Shown piece after piece: positions 1 through 6,880 of a stretch of 12,954 nt of DNA. Under the pieces are notes generated by a model that did no database searches, was not told the origin of the DNA, and saw only the letters and a list, made by a program, of their open reading frames with translations. The stretch's first letter is position 1; each line of letters begins with the position of its first letter. This DNA is from Bacteroides sp. (GTDB lineage Bacteria; Bacteroidota; Bacteroidia; Bacteroidales; Bacteroidaceae). The position numbers were made by a program, and so were the translations under genes. The DNA lies in contig JASLCM010000147.1 in the NCBI GenBank assembly GCA_030151845.1, forward strand, positions 1 through 12,954. The letters are read 5' to 3'.

Positions 1-8
1 AGATAAAC

Positions 9-40
9 AAAAAAAGAGAGCTTATGTTAAAGCTCTCTTT
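9..40 (-). terminator. Rho-independent terminator of nrdJ
   Basis: Arms at 13-23 and 30-40 are perfect complements (11 bp, AAAGAGAGCTT type) around a 6-nt loop. Read on the minus strand the hairpin runs into a T tract (the A run at 9-15). It starts 20 bp past the nrdJ stop codon, the expected place for an intrinsic terminator. The AT-rich lower stem would also pair on the plus strand, but there the T run is only three residues long. Confidence 0.88.
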
Positions 41-59
41 AAAATTATGTTAGTTAATA

Positions 60-2597
60 CTATCCACATCTAGAAGAACCACATGTTTTACAGATTAAAC
101 ACCCTTCTTGGTAAACTAGTGTAGCATTGCCACAGTTAGGGCATTTTGTTCCTTTAGCCTCTGTACCATCTTTTACATATCTTTTTAAGGCTCTCTCTAC
201 TCCATTTTTCCAGTTATTGATATTTTCATCAAGCTGTAGAGAGCTTACGAGATTAACCACCTGTTCAATAGGCATTCTCCAACGTAGCACACCCGATATT
301 AATTTTGCGTAATTCCAGTATTCTTTGTTGAATTTTTCAGATAGTCCCTCTATTGTTGTCTTATATCCTCGTTTGTTTTGAAATTGGAAGTCATATCTTT
401 TGTTTCCTTCTTCATCAACATTCTTTATAATTTTTCCAGAAACGACGCTTTTAGGAAGAGAAATTCCCTCTTCGTCATCTTGTAAACCTGTAAAAATTTC
501 ATAGGGTCTTCCATCTAGTAAACCAACAAAAGCAACCCATTTCTCTTTATTGTTTTGAAAACGAACAACATCGGCTTCAAGGACCTCCGGACGACTTTCT
601 ACAACTTTTGCTTGTTCTGGTAAACTTGGTTTCGCCTCTTTTTTCTCTGCTTTTGCTGCAATTAGTACACCCGATCGAGAACCATCTCTATAAACTGTAC
701 AACCTTTACAACCCGACTTCCAAGCTTCTACGTAAAGCTTATTTACTAAATCTTCACTTACGTCGTTTGGAAGGTTAATGGTTACACTAATGGAATGATC
801 CACCCATTTTTGAATACGTCCCTGCATTTGAACTTTCATTAACCAATCTACGTCGTTAGATGTAGCTTTGTAATAGGGTGATTTCTTTACTAAATCATCA
901 ATCTCTTTTTGAGACATTTTTTTAGTTGTATCGTATCCATTTACCTCCATCCAGGTGGCAAACTTGTGGTGGAAGACAATATACTCTTCAAAAGCATCTC
1001 CTGTTTCGTCTACGTAATCTATGGTGACATTCGTATCGTTTGGATTAACTTTACGTCTTCTCTTGTATACAGGTAAAAAAACAGGTTCTATTCCCGAGGT
1101 AGTTTGTGTCATTAAACTGGTTGTACCCGTAGGAGCAATTGTTAAACAAGCAATGTTTCTTCTACCATATTTAACCATTCTATCATAAAGTGATGGGTCT
1201 TCCTTTTTAAGTCTGTTGATAAAAGGGTTGTTTTTCTCTCTGTTGGCATCGAAAACTTCAAAAGCGCCACGCTCTTTTGCCAAATCAACAGAGGACCCGT
1301 AGGCAGATAGTGCTATGGTTTTGTGAACTTTTTCAGAGAAGTCTGTTGCTTCTTCACTGCCATATCTTAGTCCAAGTGCAGCCAACATATCTCCTTCGGC
1401 AGTAATTCCTACACCCGTTCTTCTTCCTTGGCTTGTCTTTTTGTAGATTTTCTCCCAAAGGACCTTCTCTGTTCGCTTTACCTCTTCATCTTCTGGGTCT
1501 TTAACTATTTTGTCAAGAATTTTTTCAATCTTTTCTAGCTCTAAGTCTATAATATCATCCATTACTCGCTGAGCTAGACCAACGTGCTTATTAAAGAGTT
1601 CAAAGTCAAAATAGGCTTTATCTGTAAAAGGATTAACCACATATGAGTAGAGATTTATGGCTAAGAGTCTGCATGAATCATAGGGACATAACGGAATCTC
1701 ACCACAAGGGTTAGTAGATACCGTTTTATAGCCTAAGTCTGCATAACAGTCGGGAACAGATTCTTTAATAATTGTATCCCAAAAGAGCACACCAGGTTCT
1801 GCAGACTTCCAAGCATTGTGGACTATCTTTTTCCATAAATGTTGTGCGTCAATTTCTTTTGTATACTTAGGCTCTTTTGCATCAATGGGGTACTTTTGTA
1901 TATAAGGAGTGTTGTTCACAGCAGCTTGCATAAAGTCATCATCAAGCTTTACAGAAACATTGGCTCCTGTAATTTTACCTTCAGACATCTTCGCATCAAT
2001 GAAAGCTTCAGAGTCTGGATGTTTGATAGAGACAGTTAGCATTAAGGCACCTCTTCTACCATCTTGAGCAACCTCACGAGTAGAGTTAGAGTAGCGCTCC
2101 ATAAAAGGGACAATACCTGTTGATGTAAGTGCTGAGTTTTTTACGGGAGATCCTTTTGGACGAATATGAGATAAATCATGTCCAACCCCACCTCTACGTT
2201 TCATTAACTGTACTTGTTCTTCATCTATTTTGATGATGCCACCATAGGAGTCGGCAGAACCATCTATTCCAACAACAAAACAGTTAGAGAGTGATGCTAC
2301 CTGAAAATTATTGCCTATACCAGTCATAGGGCTACCTTGTGGAACGATGTATTTAAAACGATCAAAAACATCGAACAGCTCTTGTGAACTTAATGGATTG
2401 GGGTACTTCTTTTCGATTCTGGCAATTTCATTAGCCAATCGCCAATGCATATCTTCTGGTGATTTTTCATAGATGTTGCCAAATGAATCTTTCAAGGCAT
2501 ACTTGTTGACCCAAACTCTTGCAGCTAGTTCATCACCTTTAAAATATTCTAGCGAGTTTTGATAGGCCTCTTCGTAGGAGTATATAGGCTTTTTCAC
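60..2597 (-). CDS. nrdJ: Adenosylcobalamin-dependent (class II) ribonucleotide reductase
   Basis: Cytosolic enzyme reducing ribonucleotides to deoxyribonucleotides with adenosylcobalamin as radical source; it needs no oxygen. The 845 residues show the class II active site. C106 (SLSNCFV) and C309 (DSCRLLAINL) form the substrate-reducing pair. The motif N296-P-C298-G-E300 carries the thiyl radical cysteine, 11 residues before C309 as in the family. A PTGTTS loop sits near 489-494. A TSCPD-like region spans about 680-800. The tail is a cysteine-rich zinc ribbon (CxxC at 819/822 and 833/836) ending in C839 and C844, probably the pair that re-reduces the active site. No N-terminal ATP cone is evident. 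The start is GTG at 2597; an in-frame stop lies about 20 nt upstream, so no longer start is possible. It has its own promoter and terminator, so it is likely monocistronic. No truncation or frameshift is seen. Confidence 0.97.
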   Translation of the reverse strand: MKKPIYSYEEAYQNSLEYFKGDELAARVWVNKYALKDSFGNIYEKSPEDMHWRLANEIARIEKKYPNPLSSQELFDVFDRFKYIVPQGSPMTGIGNNFQVASLSNCFVVGIDGSADSYGGIIKIDEEQVQLMKRRGGVGHDLSHIRPKGSPVKNSALTSTGIVPFMERYSNSTREVAQDGRRGALMLTVSIKHPDSEAFIDAKMSEGKITGANVSVKLDDDFMQAAVNNTPYIQKYPIDAKEPKYTKEIDAQHLWKKIVHNAWKSAEPGVLFWDTIIKESVPDCYADLGYKTVSTNPCGEIPLCPYDSCRLLAINLYSYVVNPFTDKAYFDFELFNKHVGLAQRVMDDIIDLELEKIEKILDKIVKDPEDEEVKRTEKVLWEKIYKKTSQGRRTGVGITAEGDMLAALGLRYGSEEATDFSEKVHKTIALSAYGSSVDLAKERGAFEVFDANREKNNPFINRLKKEDPSLYDRMVKYGRRNIACLTIAPTGTTSLMTQTTSGIEPVFLPVYKRRRKVNPNDTNVTIDYVDETGDAFEEYIVFHHKFATWMEVNGYDTTKKMSQKEIDDLVKKSPYYKATSNDVDWLMKVQMQGRIQKWVDHSISVTINLPNDVSEDLVNKLYVEAWKSGCKGCTVYRDGSRSGVLIAAKAEKKEAKPSLPEQAKVVESRPEVLEADVVRFQNNKEKWVAFVGLLDGRPYEIFTGLQDDEEGISLPKSVVSGKIIKNVDEEGNKRYDFQFQNKRGYKTTIEGLSEKFNKEYWNYAKLISGVLRWRMPIEQVVNLVSSLQLDENINNWKNGVERALKRYVKDGTEAKGTKCPNCGNATLVYQEGCLICKTCGSSRCG

Positions 2598-2679
2598 GGT
2601 TAAAATATTAATACATTAATAGTGTTTACTTTTACTTAAAAACATAGAGTAGATTTTTTGTTTTTCTATAAAAGCAAAG

Positions 2680-2710
2680 CAAAATTAGGAATGTTTTCTC
2701 ACCTAGCAAA
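2680..2710 (-). promoter_or_regulatory. nrdJ promoter (Bacteroidetes type)
   Basis: On the minus strand, TTTG (2707-2710) is followed after 19 bp by TAATTTTG (2680-2687), an exact match to the Bacteroidetes -33 TTTG and -7 TAnnTTTG elements with their usual spacing. Transcription would begin near 2673, giving an untranslated leader of about 75 nt before the GTG start. This is inferred from the consensus only. Confidence 0.68.
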
Positions 2711-2787
2711 ACATTTAGAGTTAAATTGGTGGGAGGTCTTTTAATTTAGAATCCGTAAAATTGTTTCCTGTTTAAATGCGTGTGTAT

Positions 2788-2800
2788 GCTGATAATCAGC
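2788..2800. repeat. 13-bp perfect palindrome upstream of nrdJ
   Basis: GCTGATAATCAGC is a perfect dyad with 6-bp arms around a single central base. It lies about 80 bp upstream of the nrdJ -33 element. The tiny loop makes it a better candidate protein-binding site than a terminator. No known operator was recognised. Confidence 0.45.
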
Positions 2801-2826
2801 TTATTGTATTTTTGTTTAACTGGTAT

Positions 2827-2880
2827 AGTTGTCTAAAAAGAAAATTATAGACAATTTATTTTATGAAAAGTTGTCTAAAA
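2827..2880. repeat. Triple TTGTCTA repeat, direct/inverted/direct
   Basis: AGTTGTCTAAAA occurs identically at 2827-2838 and 2869-2880, exactly 42 bp apart (four helical turns). An inverted core TAGACAA lies between them at 2848-2854. The middle copy can pair with either neighbour (7 bp each), so two hairpins exclude each other. On the minus strand this is 65-120 nt past the dnaA stop and about 120-170 bp upstream of the nrdJ promoter. It could be a weak dnaA terminator or a set of binding sites. Confidence 0.6.
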
Positions 2881-2944
2881 TGTTATTTTGATTATGTGTG
2901 TAAAGAGACTTTAGGAGTAACTTAGCTTGTAGAAATAGATGGAG

Positions 2945-4351
2945 TTATTTTGCTATTTTTAAATTTCTCTCTACAAGTTTTAGTTCCGAACGAAAACTCC
3001 GATCAACCTCTAACAGCTCTTCTATAACTTTACAAGAGTGTAGTACCGTTGCATGGTTCTTATTTCCTATAAACTTACCTATTTTTGAACAAGAAAAGTC
3101 GGTGTGGTTTTTAGCTAAATACATAGCAACTTGTCTCGCTTGAACGATTTCTCTTTTTCTTGACTTTGAGTGGATAATAGCTACTTCCAACCCATAGTGA
3201 TCAGATACTGTTTCTAGTATTGTATCGATGGTTATTGCCTTTTTCTCATGTTTTACAAACTTCGGAACAATACGTTGTGCCAACTCTAAGTCGATCTCTT
3301 TGTTGTATATGGTAGAGTGAGCCATGATGGAAATCACAATACCTTCTAAGTCACGCACACTATCTTCTACATTTTCAGCAATGTACCGAATGACCTCTGC
3401 AGGAAATTGAAGCCCATCTCTATGTATCTTATTTCTTAAGATGTCCTCTCTTAAATCTACAGAAGGGCGCTCCAGCTCAGCAACCATCCCCCACTTAAAA
3501 CGTGTAAGTAAGCGTTCTTCCATTCCTTGAAGAAGAACCGGAGCACGGTCTGATGTTAATATGAGTTGTTTACCGTTTTGGTGCAGGTGATTAAAGATGT
3601 GGAAAAAAGTATTTTGCGTTTTAGTTACCCCTGCAAACTCTTGAATATCGTCTATAATTAGAACATCAATGGTTTGGTAGAAGTTTATGAAATCATTGGT
3701 TGTATTATTTCTAACAGAATCTGTGTATTGAACCTGAAAGAGGTGAGCAGAGACATATAGAACTCTTTTTTCAGGATATAACTCTTTAATCTTAGTACCT
3801 ACAGCATTGGCTAGATGGGTTTTACCCACTCCAGAAGCACCATGAATAAATAAGGGGTTAAATACGGTTTTAGCAGGGTTCTCAGCTACAGCTTCAGCTA
3901 CACTTCTTGACAGTTTATTGCTGTCTCCCTCTATAAAGTTTTCAAAATTGTAGTTGGGGTTTAATCGGGGATCAAGCTCCTGAATAACTGGTGTATGTAG
4001 GTTAGGACTTTTGTTCCCATTCTGTAAAACCGGTTTGTTTTGGATTGCAGTAGATCGATTGCTTGCCTCTAAGTTTACAGTAGCTAGTGATGATTTGTCG
4101 ACCATCACATTATACATAAGCTTGGTTCCCTCTCCAATAACCTTATAAAGGGTTTGTCTTAATAATTCAACAAACTTCTCCTCCAGAAACTCATAGAAGA
4201 ATTGACTAGGTACTTGAATTACCAAGGTCTTGTCCTCATATTTTAGAGGAACAATAGGGGCAAACCATGTATTGTAAGTGGACTTTGAAACATTGTCTCT
4301 AATAAAATTGAGGCACTCATTCCAGAGTCCAACATGAATGAGATCACTCAT
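2945..4351 (-). CDS. dnaA: Chromosomal replication initiator protein DnaA
   Basis: AAA+ ATPase that binds DnaA boxes at oriC and opens the duplex to start replication. At 468 residues it has normal family length and all four domains. Domain I (about 1-85) is followed by a short variable linker (about 86-130). The ATPase domain (about 133-345) carries Walker A GASGVGKTH at 171-179, Walker B LIIDDIQ at 231-237, sensor 1 LTSD at 265-268, and the box VII arginine-finger region ERLLTRFKWG at 279-288. The DNA-binding domain (about 373-468) carries the DnaA signature around VQARQVAMYLAK (403-414) and KNHATVLHS (431-439). The ATG at 4351 is the natural start; an in-frame stop lies about 16 nt upstream. 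It lies upstream of nrdJ on the same strand, but a 347-bp gap with a separate promoter argues against one operon. No cluster of consensus DnaA boxes is visible on either side. Confidence 0.98.
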   Translation of the reverse strand: MSDLIHVGLWNECLNFIRDNVSKSTYNTWFAPIVPLKYEDKTLVIQVPSQFFYEFLEEKFVELLRQTLYKVIGEGTKLMYNVMVDKSSLATVNLEASNRSTAIQNKPVLQNGNKSPNLHTPVIQELDPRLNPNYNFENFIEGDSNKLSRSVAEAVAENPAKTVFNPLFIHGASGVGKTHLANAVGTKIKELYPEKRVLYVSAHLFQVQYTDSVRNNTTNDFINFYQTIDVLIIDDIQEFAGVTKTQNTFFHIFNHLHQNGKQLILTSDRAPVLLQGMEERLLTRFKWGMVAELERPSVDLREDILRNKIHRDGLQFPAEVIRYIAENVEDSVRDLEGIVISIMAHSTIYNKEIDLELAQRIVPKFVKHEKKAITIDTILETVSDHYGLEVAIIHSKSRKREIVQARQVAMYLAKNHTDFSCSKIGKFIGNKNHATVLHSCKVIEELLEVDRSFRSELKLVERNLKIAK

Positions 4352-4394
4352 AGTGGATGAAAACTTTTAAGAAAATGCAAAAAATCTACTGTTG

Positions 4395-4426
4395 CAAAAA
4401 TGCTAATCTTATTTGAATAAAACAAA
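4395..4426 (-). promoter_or_regulatory. Probable dnaA promoter
   Basis: On the minus strand TTTG (4423-4426) precedes CATTTTTG (4395-4402) by 20 bp. The -7 element differs from TAnnTTTG only at its first base. Predicted transcription start is near 4388, about 37 nt before the ATG. A second similar A-rich block (TGCAAAAAAT, 4376-4385) lies 17 bp downstream but lacks a partner -33. Confidence 0.42.
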
Positions 4427-4492
4427 TGGTGAAAAACTTGGAATTCTCACTAATTGATTAATTCGTTTGAACTCAAAGACTTATGTAATTTT

Positions 4493-4517
4493 ACTGTTTT
4501 TATAGAATTTAAACAGT
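4493..4517. repeat. Inverted repeat ACTGTTT/AAACAGT
   Basis: Perfect 7-bp arms (4493-4499 and 4511-4517) enclose an 11-nt AT loop. It lies about 65 bp upstream of the predicted dnaA -33 element. It lacks a following T run on either strand, so it is not a typical terminator. Role unknown. Confidence 0.4.
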
Positions 4518-4588
4518 CTATTTCTGTGTGTAAGTTGTTGTATTTCAGTCATTTGTTTTGTTTGTTTAGGTTTTTGTTTATGCTTTGT

Positions 4589-4614
4589 AATCTATCTGTT
4601 AAAAAGGATAGATT
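4589..4614. repeat. Inverted repeat AATCTATC/GATAGATT
   Basis: Perfect 8-bp arms (4589-4596 and 4607-4614) surround a 10-nt loop, about 80-100 nt past the MCE gene stop codon. Read on the minus strand, the RNA would form an AU-rich hairpin without a downstream T run. It could stabilise a 3' end or act as a weak terminator, but it may also be a protein-binding site. Confidence 0.42.
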
Positions 4615-4691
4615 CCAATCTGCTAATGAATTACAGCGTTTTTATTTTACCTACTTTATTGAAAAGTAATTTAGACAATTTCTACCTAAGT

Positions 4692-5585
4692 CTACTTGTT
4701 TTTTCTGCCAAAAATAGAGAAGTGAACATATCGCTTGGGTTCCTCTTTTAAATCTTTCAATAAAGATGCAGCATTTAAAGAGGCTTGATTTAGATTTTGA
4801 TACAAACTGGAGTCATTGAGTAAAAGTCCTAAGGTATTATCTTTCTCAGTTAACTTTTCAGTCATCTCTTCTAAATTAGCTATCGTTGTATCTATTTTTC
4901 TAAAAGTAGAAGCAAAGTCATGTAATTTAATATTGTCTGTAATAGAAACCAAATTATTTCCAACTGTATTTAATTGGGTTGTAAGTTGTGGAATCTCTGT
5001 ATTCATTAATGTGTTCAGTTGCTTGGTTGTTGAATTTAGAGAAGAAGCACTGCTGTGTACAGCTACTAGAGTTTCATGGATAAGCGGATCTGCTAACAGG
5101 TTATTTATAGAGATTAATATAGAGTCTAGTTTTGGTACTAACTCTTGAAATTGGGGCATCATAGAGCCAACCTGTTCAGCCATACCTTTATTGGTTCTTC
5201 CTCGAATAGTATCACCTATTGCTAGAAAGCTAGAAGAGCCTCGTGTTAAGAGTAGGTTCATTCGTACATCACCCATGATACCTGTAACTAATTCGGCAGA
5301 ACTTCCTTCTGGAATTCTAAGTTCCGAGTCTATCTCAACCTCAACGACGACCTCTCCTATATTTTGGTAGTTGTAATGGATGTCTCTTACAATTCCTACC
5401 TTTACACCGTCTGCGAAAACTGGGCTCGATTTACTTAGCCCATTTACGTTATTATACTTAACAAAAATATAGCTAGAAGGCTTAAAAATATCTATTCCTT
5501 TCAAGTAGTTAATTCCATAAATAAGAATAAATAGTGCAGCAATACTTGTTAGGCCTATTTTTACCTCTTTCGTAAAATATTTCAT
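4692..5585 (-). CDS. MCE family (MlaD-like) lipid-transport protein
   Basis: Inner-membrane-anchored substrate-binding protein of the MCE superfamily, whose members form rings that move lipids between inner and outer membrane. The 297 residues start with a short cytosolic end and one membrane segment (about 9-27). A single MCE domain follows (about 38-116, with VNGLSKSSPVFADGVKVG and IPEGSSAELV), then a long helical, coiled-coil-prone tail (about 140-285). The ending DLKEEPKRYVHFSIFGRK is typical of Bacteroidetes MCE proteins. It starts 6 bp after the amidase stop, so the two are almost certainly co-transcribed. No MlaE permease or MlaF ATPase partner lies beside it, so it must work with components coded elsewhere. 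The ATG at 5585 fits the membrane anchor. Substrate and direction of transport cannot be read from the sequence. Confidence 0.9.
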   Translation of the reverse strand: MKYFTKEVKIGLTSIAALFILIYGINYLKGIDIFKPSSYIFVKYNNVNGLSKSSPVFADGVKVGIVRDIHYNYQNIGEVVVEVEIDSELRIPEGSSAELVTGIMGDVRMNLLLTRGSSSFLAIGDTIRGRTNKGMAEQVGSMMPQFQELVPKLDSILISINNLLADPLIHETLVAVHSSASSLNSTTKQLNTLMNTEIPQLTTQLNTVGNNLVSITDNIKLHDFASTFRKIDTTIANLEEMTEKLTEKDNTLGLLLNDSSLYQNLNQASLNAASLLKDLKEEPKRYVHFSIFGRKNK

Positions 5586-5591
5586 ATGTAT

Positions 5592-6698
5592 CTAATTATG
5601 TTGTCTATATAGTCTAATAGCTTCGTTTATATCTGTTTTTTTATTGTCTGTAAAGGCAATAATAAATGCATCTTTGAAAAGGTGGACAATTTTTTTACGC
5701 TCCGCATTAATAGCTCGATAGTCTGTCGATGCTTTGTAGGTGTATTTGTAAAGTCCATTCTCTTCATAGTAATCAATTTCCTTTAAGCCTTTCAGTCTTC
5801 TATCATTTTTCTTTAAAAGAGTGGGAGAGGTTAAAATCTGTATTTTAAATACAGGTGATTGCTCTACTTCACTTTTACTGGACAAAGAGGTGGTAGGCTC
5901 CTTAATATTTGGCTGTACTACACTTTGTATAGGTTCCGTATTTTGAGTTTGCTCATTTTTATAGCGTAGAAATCCGTTAAAAATACCTTTAGCTAACAGA
6001 TCTCTTCCACTCTCTGTATTTAAAAACCTCTCCTCCTCAGGAGTTGAGATAAAACCAAGTTCAATAAGTACGCTAGGCATAGCAGTAGCTTTTAATACAA
6101 GGAAGCCAGCTTGATGTACACCTTTATCTACGCGATTGCTTGTTTGCTTAAACTCTTTTTGCATGAGCTTTGCCAAATGCACGCTTTGTTTCATGTGTCT
6201 ATCTTGCATAAACTCAAAGATAATATAAGATTCTGCAGAGTTTGGGTTAAATCCTGCATAGGTGGTTTTGTAATCATCCTCGTAAAGAATTACAGCATTT
6301 TCTCGTTTAGCTACTTCTAAATTGGCATCAGAAGTAGCTAGTCCTAATGTCCAAGTTGAAGCACCCCTTACTCGAGAACTTCCAGCAACAGAGTTTGTAT
6401 GAATTGATATAAATAGATCTGCTTTGGCTTTATTTGCAATCTCAGCTCTTTTCTGTAGGGGAACGAAGGTGTCATTTTTACGGGTGTAAATAACCCGTAC
6501 ATCAGGGCATTGTGACTCAATAAGTTTGCCCACTTTGAGAGCAACACTTAAATTGATTGTCTTTTCTTTAGTTATACGTCCTACAGCACCAGGGTCATGT
6601 CCTCCATGACCAGCATCTAATACTACTGTGAAGTTCTTTGAATAAAGAGCTAAAGGAAGTAGAAGCAGTACAAATAATGTTGGATAAAATCTTCTCAT
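5592..6698 (-). CDS. N-acetylmuramoyl-L-alanine amidase (Amidase_3) with C-terminal SPOR-like domain
   Basis: Zinc hydrolase that cuts the amide bond between N-acetylmuramic acid and L-alanine of peptidoglycan; expected in the periplasm. Numbered from the ATG at 6698 (368 residues), a signal peptide (about 1-20, RRFY then a leucine-rich core) leads straight into the Amidase_3 domain. Zinc ligands are H31 (DAGHGG), E45 (TKEKT) and H100 (SIHTN); E213 in IELGF is the catalytic glutamate. After a Ser/Thr/Pro/Gln-rich linker (about 250-280), residues 283-352 look like a SPOR-type peptidoglycan-binding fold; this assignment is weaker. An in-frame TTG at 6722 would add eight residues before the signal peptide. 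I prefer the ATG because it gives a standard signal peptide. It heads a two-gene unit with the MCE protein. The C-terminal domain suggests recruitment to denuded septal peptidoglycan, hence a role in cell separation. Confidence 0.93.
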   Translation of the reverse strand: MRRFYPTLFVLLLLPLALYSKNFTVVLDAGHGGHDPGAVGRITKEKTINLSVALKVGKLIESQCPDVRVIYTRKNDTFVPLQKRAEIANKAKADLFISIHTNSVAGSSRVRGASTWTLGLATSDANLEVAKRENAVILYEDDYKTTYAGFNPNSAESYIIFEFMQDRHMKQSVHLAKLMQKEFKQTSNRVDKGVHQAGFLVLKATAMPSVLIELGFISTPEEERFLNTESGRDLLAKGIFNGFLRYKNEQTQNTEPIQSVVQPNIKEPTTSLSSKSEVEQSPVFKIQILTSPTLLKKNDRRLKGLKEIDYYEENGLYKYTYKASTDYRAINAERKKIVHLFKDAFIIAFTDNKKTDINEAIRLYRQHN

Positions 6699-6739
6699 AT
6701 TTACTATAGACAACACACTCAACTTAAATCTTTGGATTA

Positions 6740-6747
6740 CAAAGGTA
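6740..6747 (-). promoter_or_regulatory. -7 promoter element of the amidase-MCE unit
   Basis: TACCTTTG on the minus strand matches TAnnTTTG exactly. It predicts a transcript start near 6733, about 35 nt before the chosen ATG. No TTTG lies at the proper distance upstream, so the -33 element is weak or absent. A small inverted repeat (AAATAC 6752-6757 with GTATTT 6768-6773) lies just upstream. Confidence 0.5.
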
Positions 6748-6833
6748 GTTTAAATACGGAAAAAAAGGTATTTGCACCTATCTTTTCCACTAATATATAG
6801 GTTGTTTATTAAAAAAACATCTTTTTTAAAATG

Positions 6834-6862
6834 AAAAAAGGCATTGGAATTCCAATGCCTTT
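6834..6862 (-). terminator. Rho-independent terminator of the TonB-dependent receptor gene
   Basis: A 20-bp perfect palindrome (6840-6859, core GGAATTCC) is extended by three A-T pairs on each side. On the minus strand it runs into six T residues (6834-6839). It lies 18 bp past the receptor stop and isolates that gene from the downstream amidase unit. Confidence 0.88.
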
Positions 6863-6880
6863 ATCTATAAGTCCCTCTTC

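Larger units (their letters stand above)
2598..2944. other. Intergenic region dnaA-nrdJ
   Basis: This 347-bp AT-rich gap holds no credible gene. It contains the nrdJ promoter (2680-2710), a 13-bp palindrome (2788-2800) and three copies of TTGTCTA in alternating orientation (2829-2877). No GC-rich hairpin with a T run follows dnaA, so where dnaA transcription ends is unclear. The alternating repeats are the only hairpin candidates. Confidence 0.7.
4352..4691. other. Intergenic region MCE gene-dnaA
   Basis: This 340-bp, very AT-rich gap contains a probable dnaA promoter and two inverted repeats (4493-4517 and 4589-4614). A T/G-rich stretch near 4551-4588 is built of repeated TTTG-like units. 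No believable coding region is present. There is no clear T-tailed terminator for the upstream MCE gene and no DnaA-box cluster. A single near-box TGTGTGTAA lies at 4525-4533. Confidence 0.65.

Noticed and set aside
60..68. CTATCCACA, one base from a DnaA box
   Set aside because: It lies in the last codons of nrdJ encoding conserved residues and is isolated, so chance is the simplest explanation.
2613..2625. NrdR-box-like dyad (ACACTATTAATGT on the minus strand) just before nrdJ
   Set aside because: It is 13 bp rather than 16, has one mismatched pair, and agrees with the consensus in only about one half; in such AT-rich DNA this is expected by chance.
4454..4669. 71-codon plus-strand frame in the gap upstream of dnaA
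   Set aside because: It begins with TTG, has the low-complexity F/L/C-rich make-up expected of translated AT-rich non-coding DNA, overlaps both inverted repeats, and has no promoter in register.
6766..6781. Short hairpin (AGGTG/TACCT) followed by seven T on the minus strand, upstream of the amidase promoter
   Set aside because: The stem is five pairs including a wobble, and a strong terminator for the receptor gene already lies just upstream at 6834-6862.
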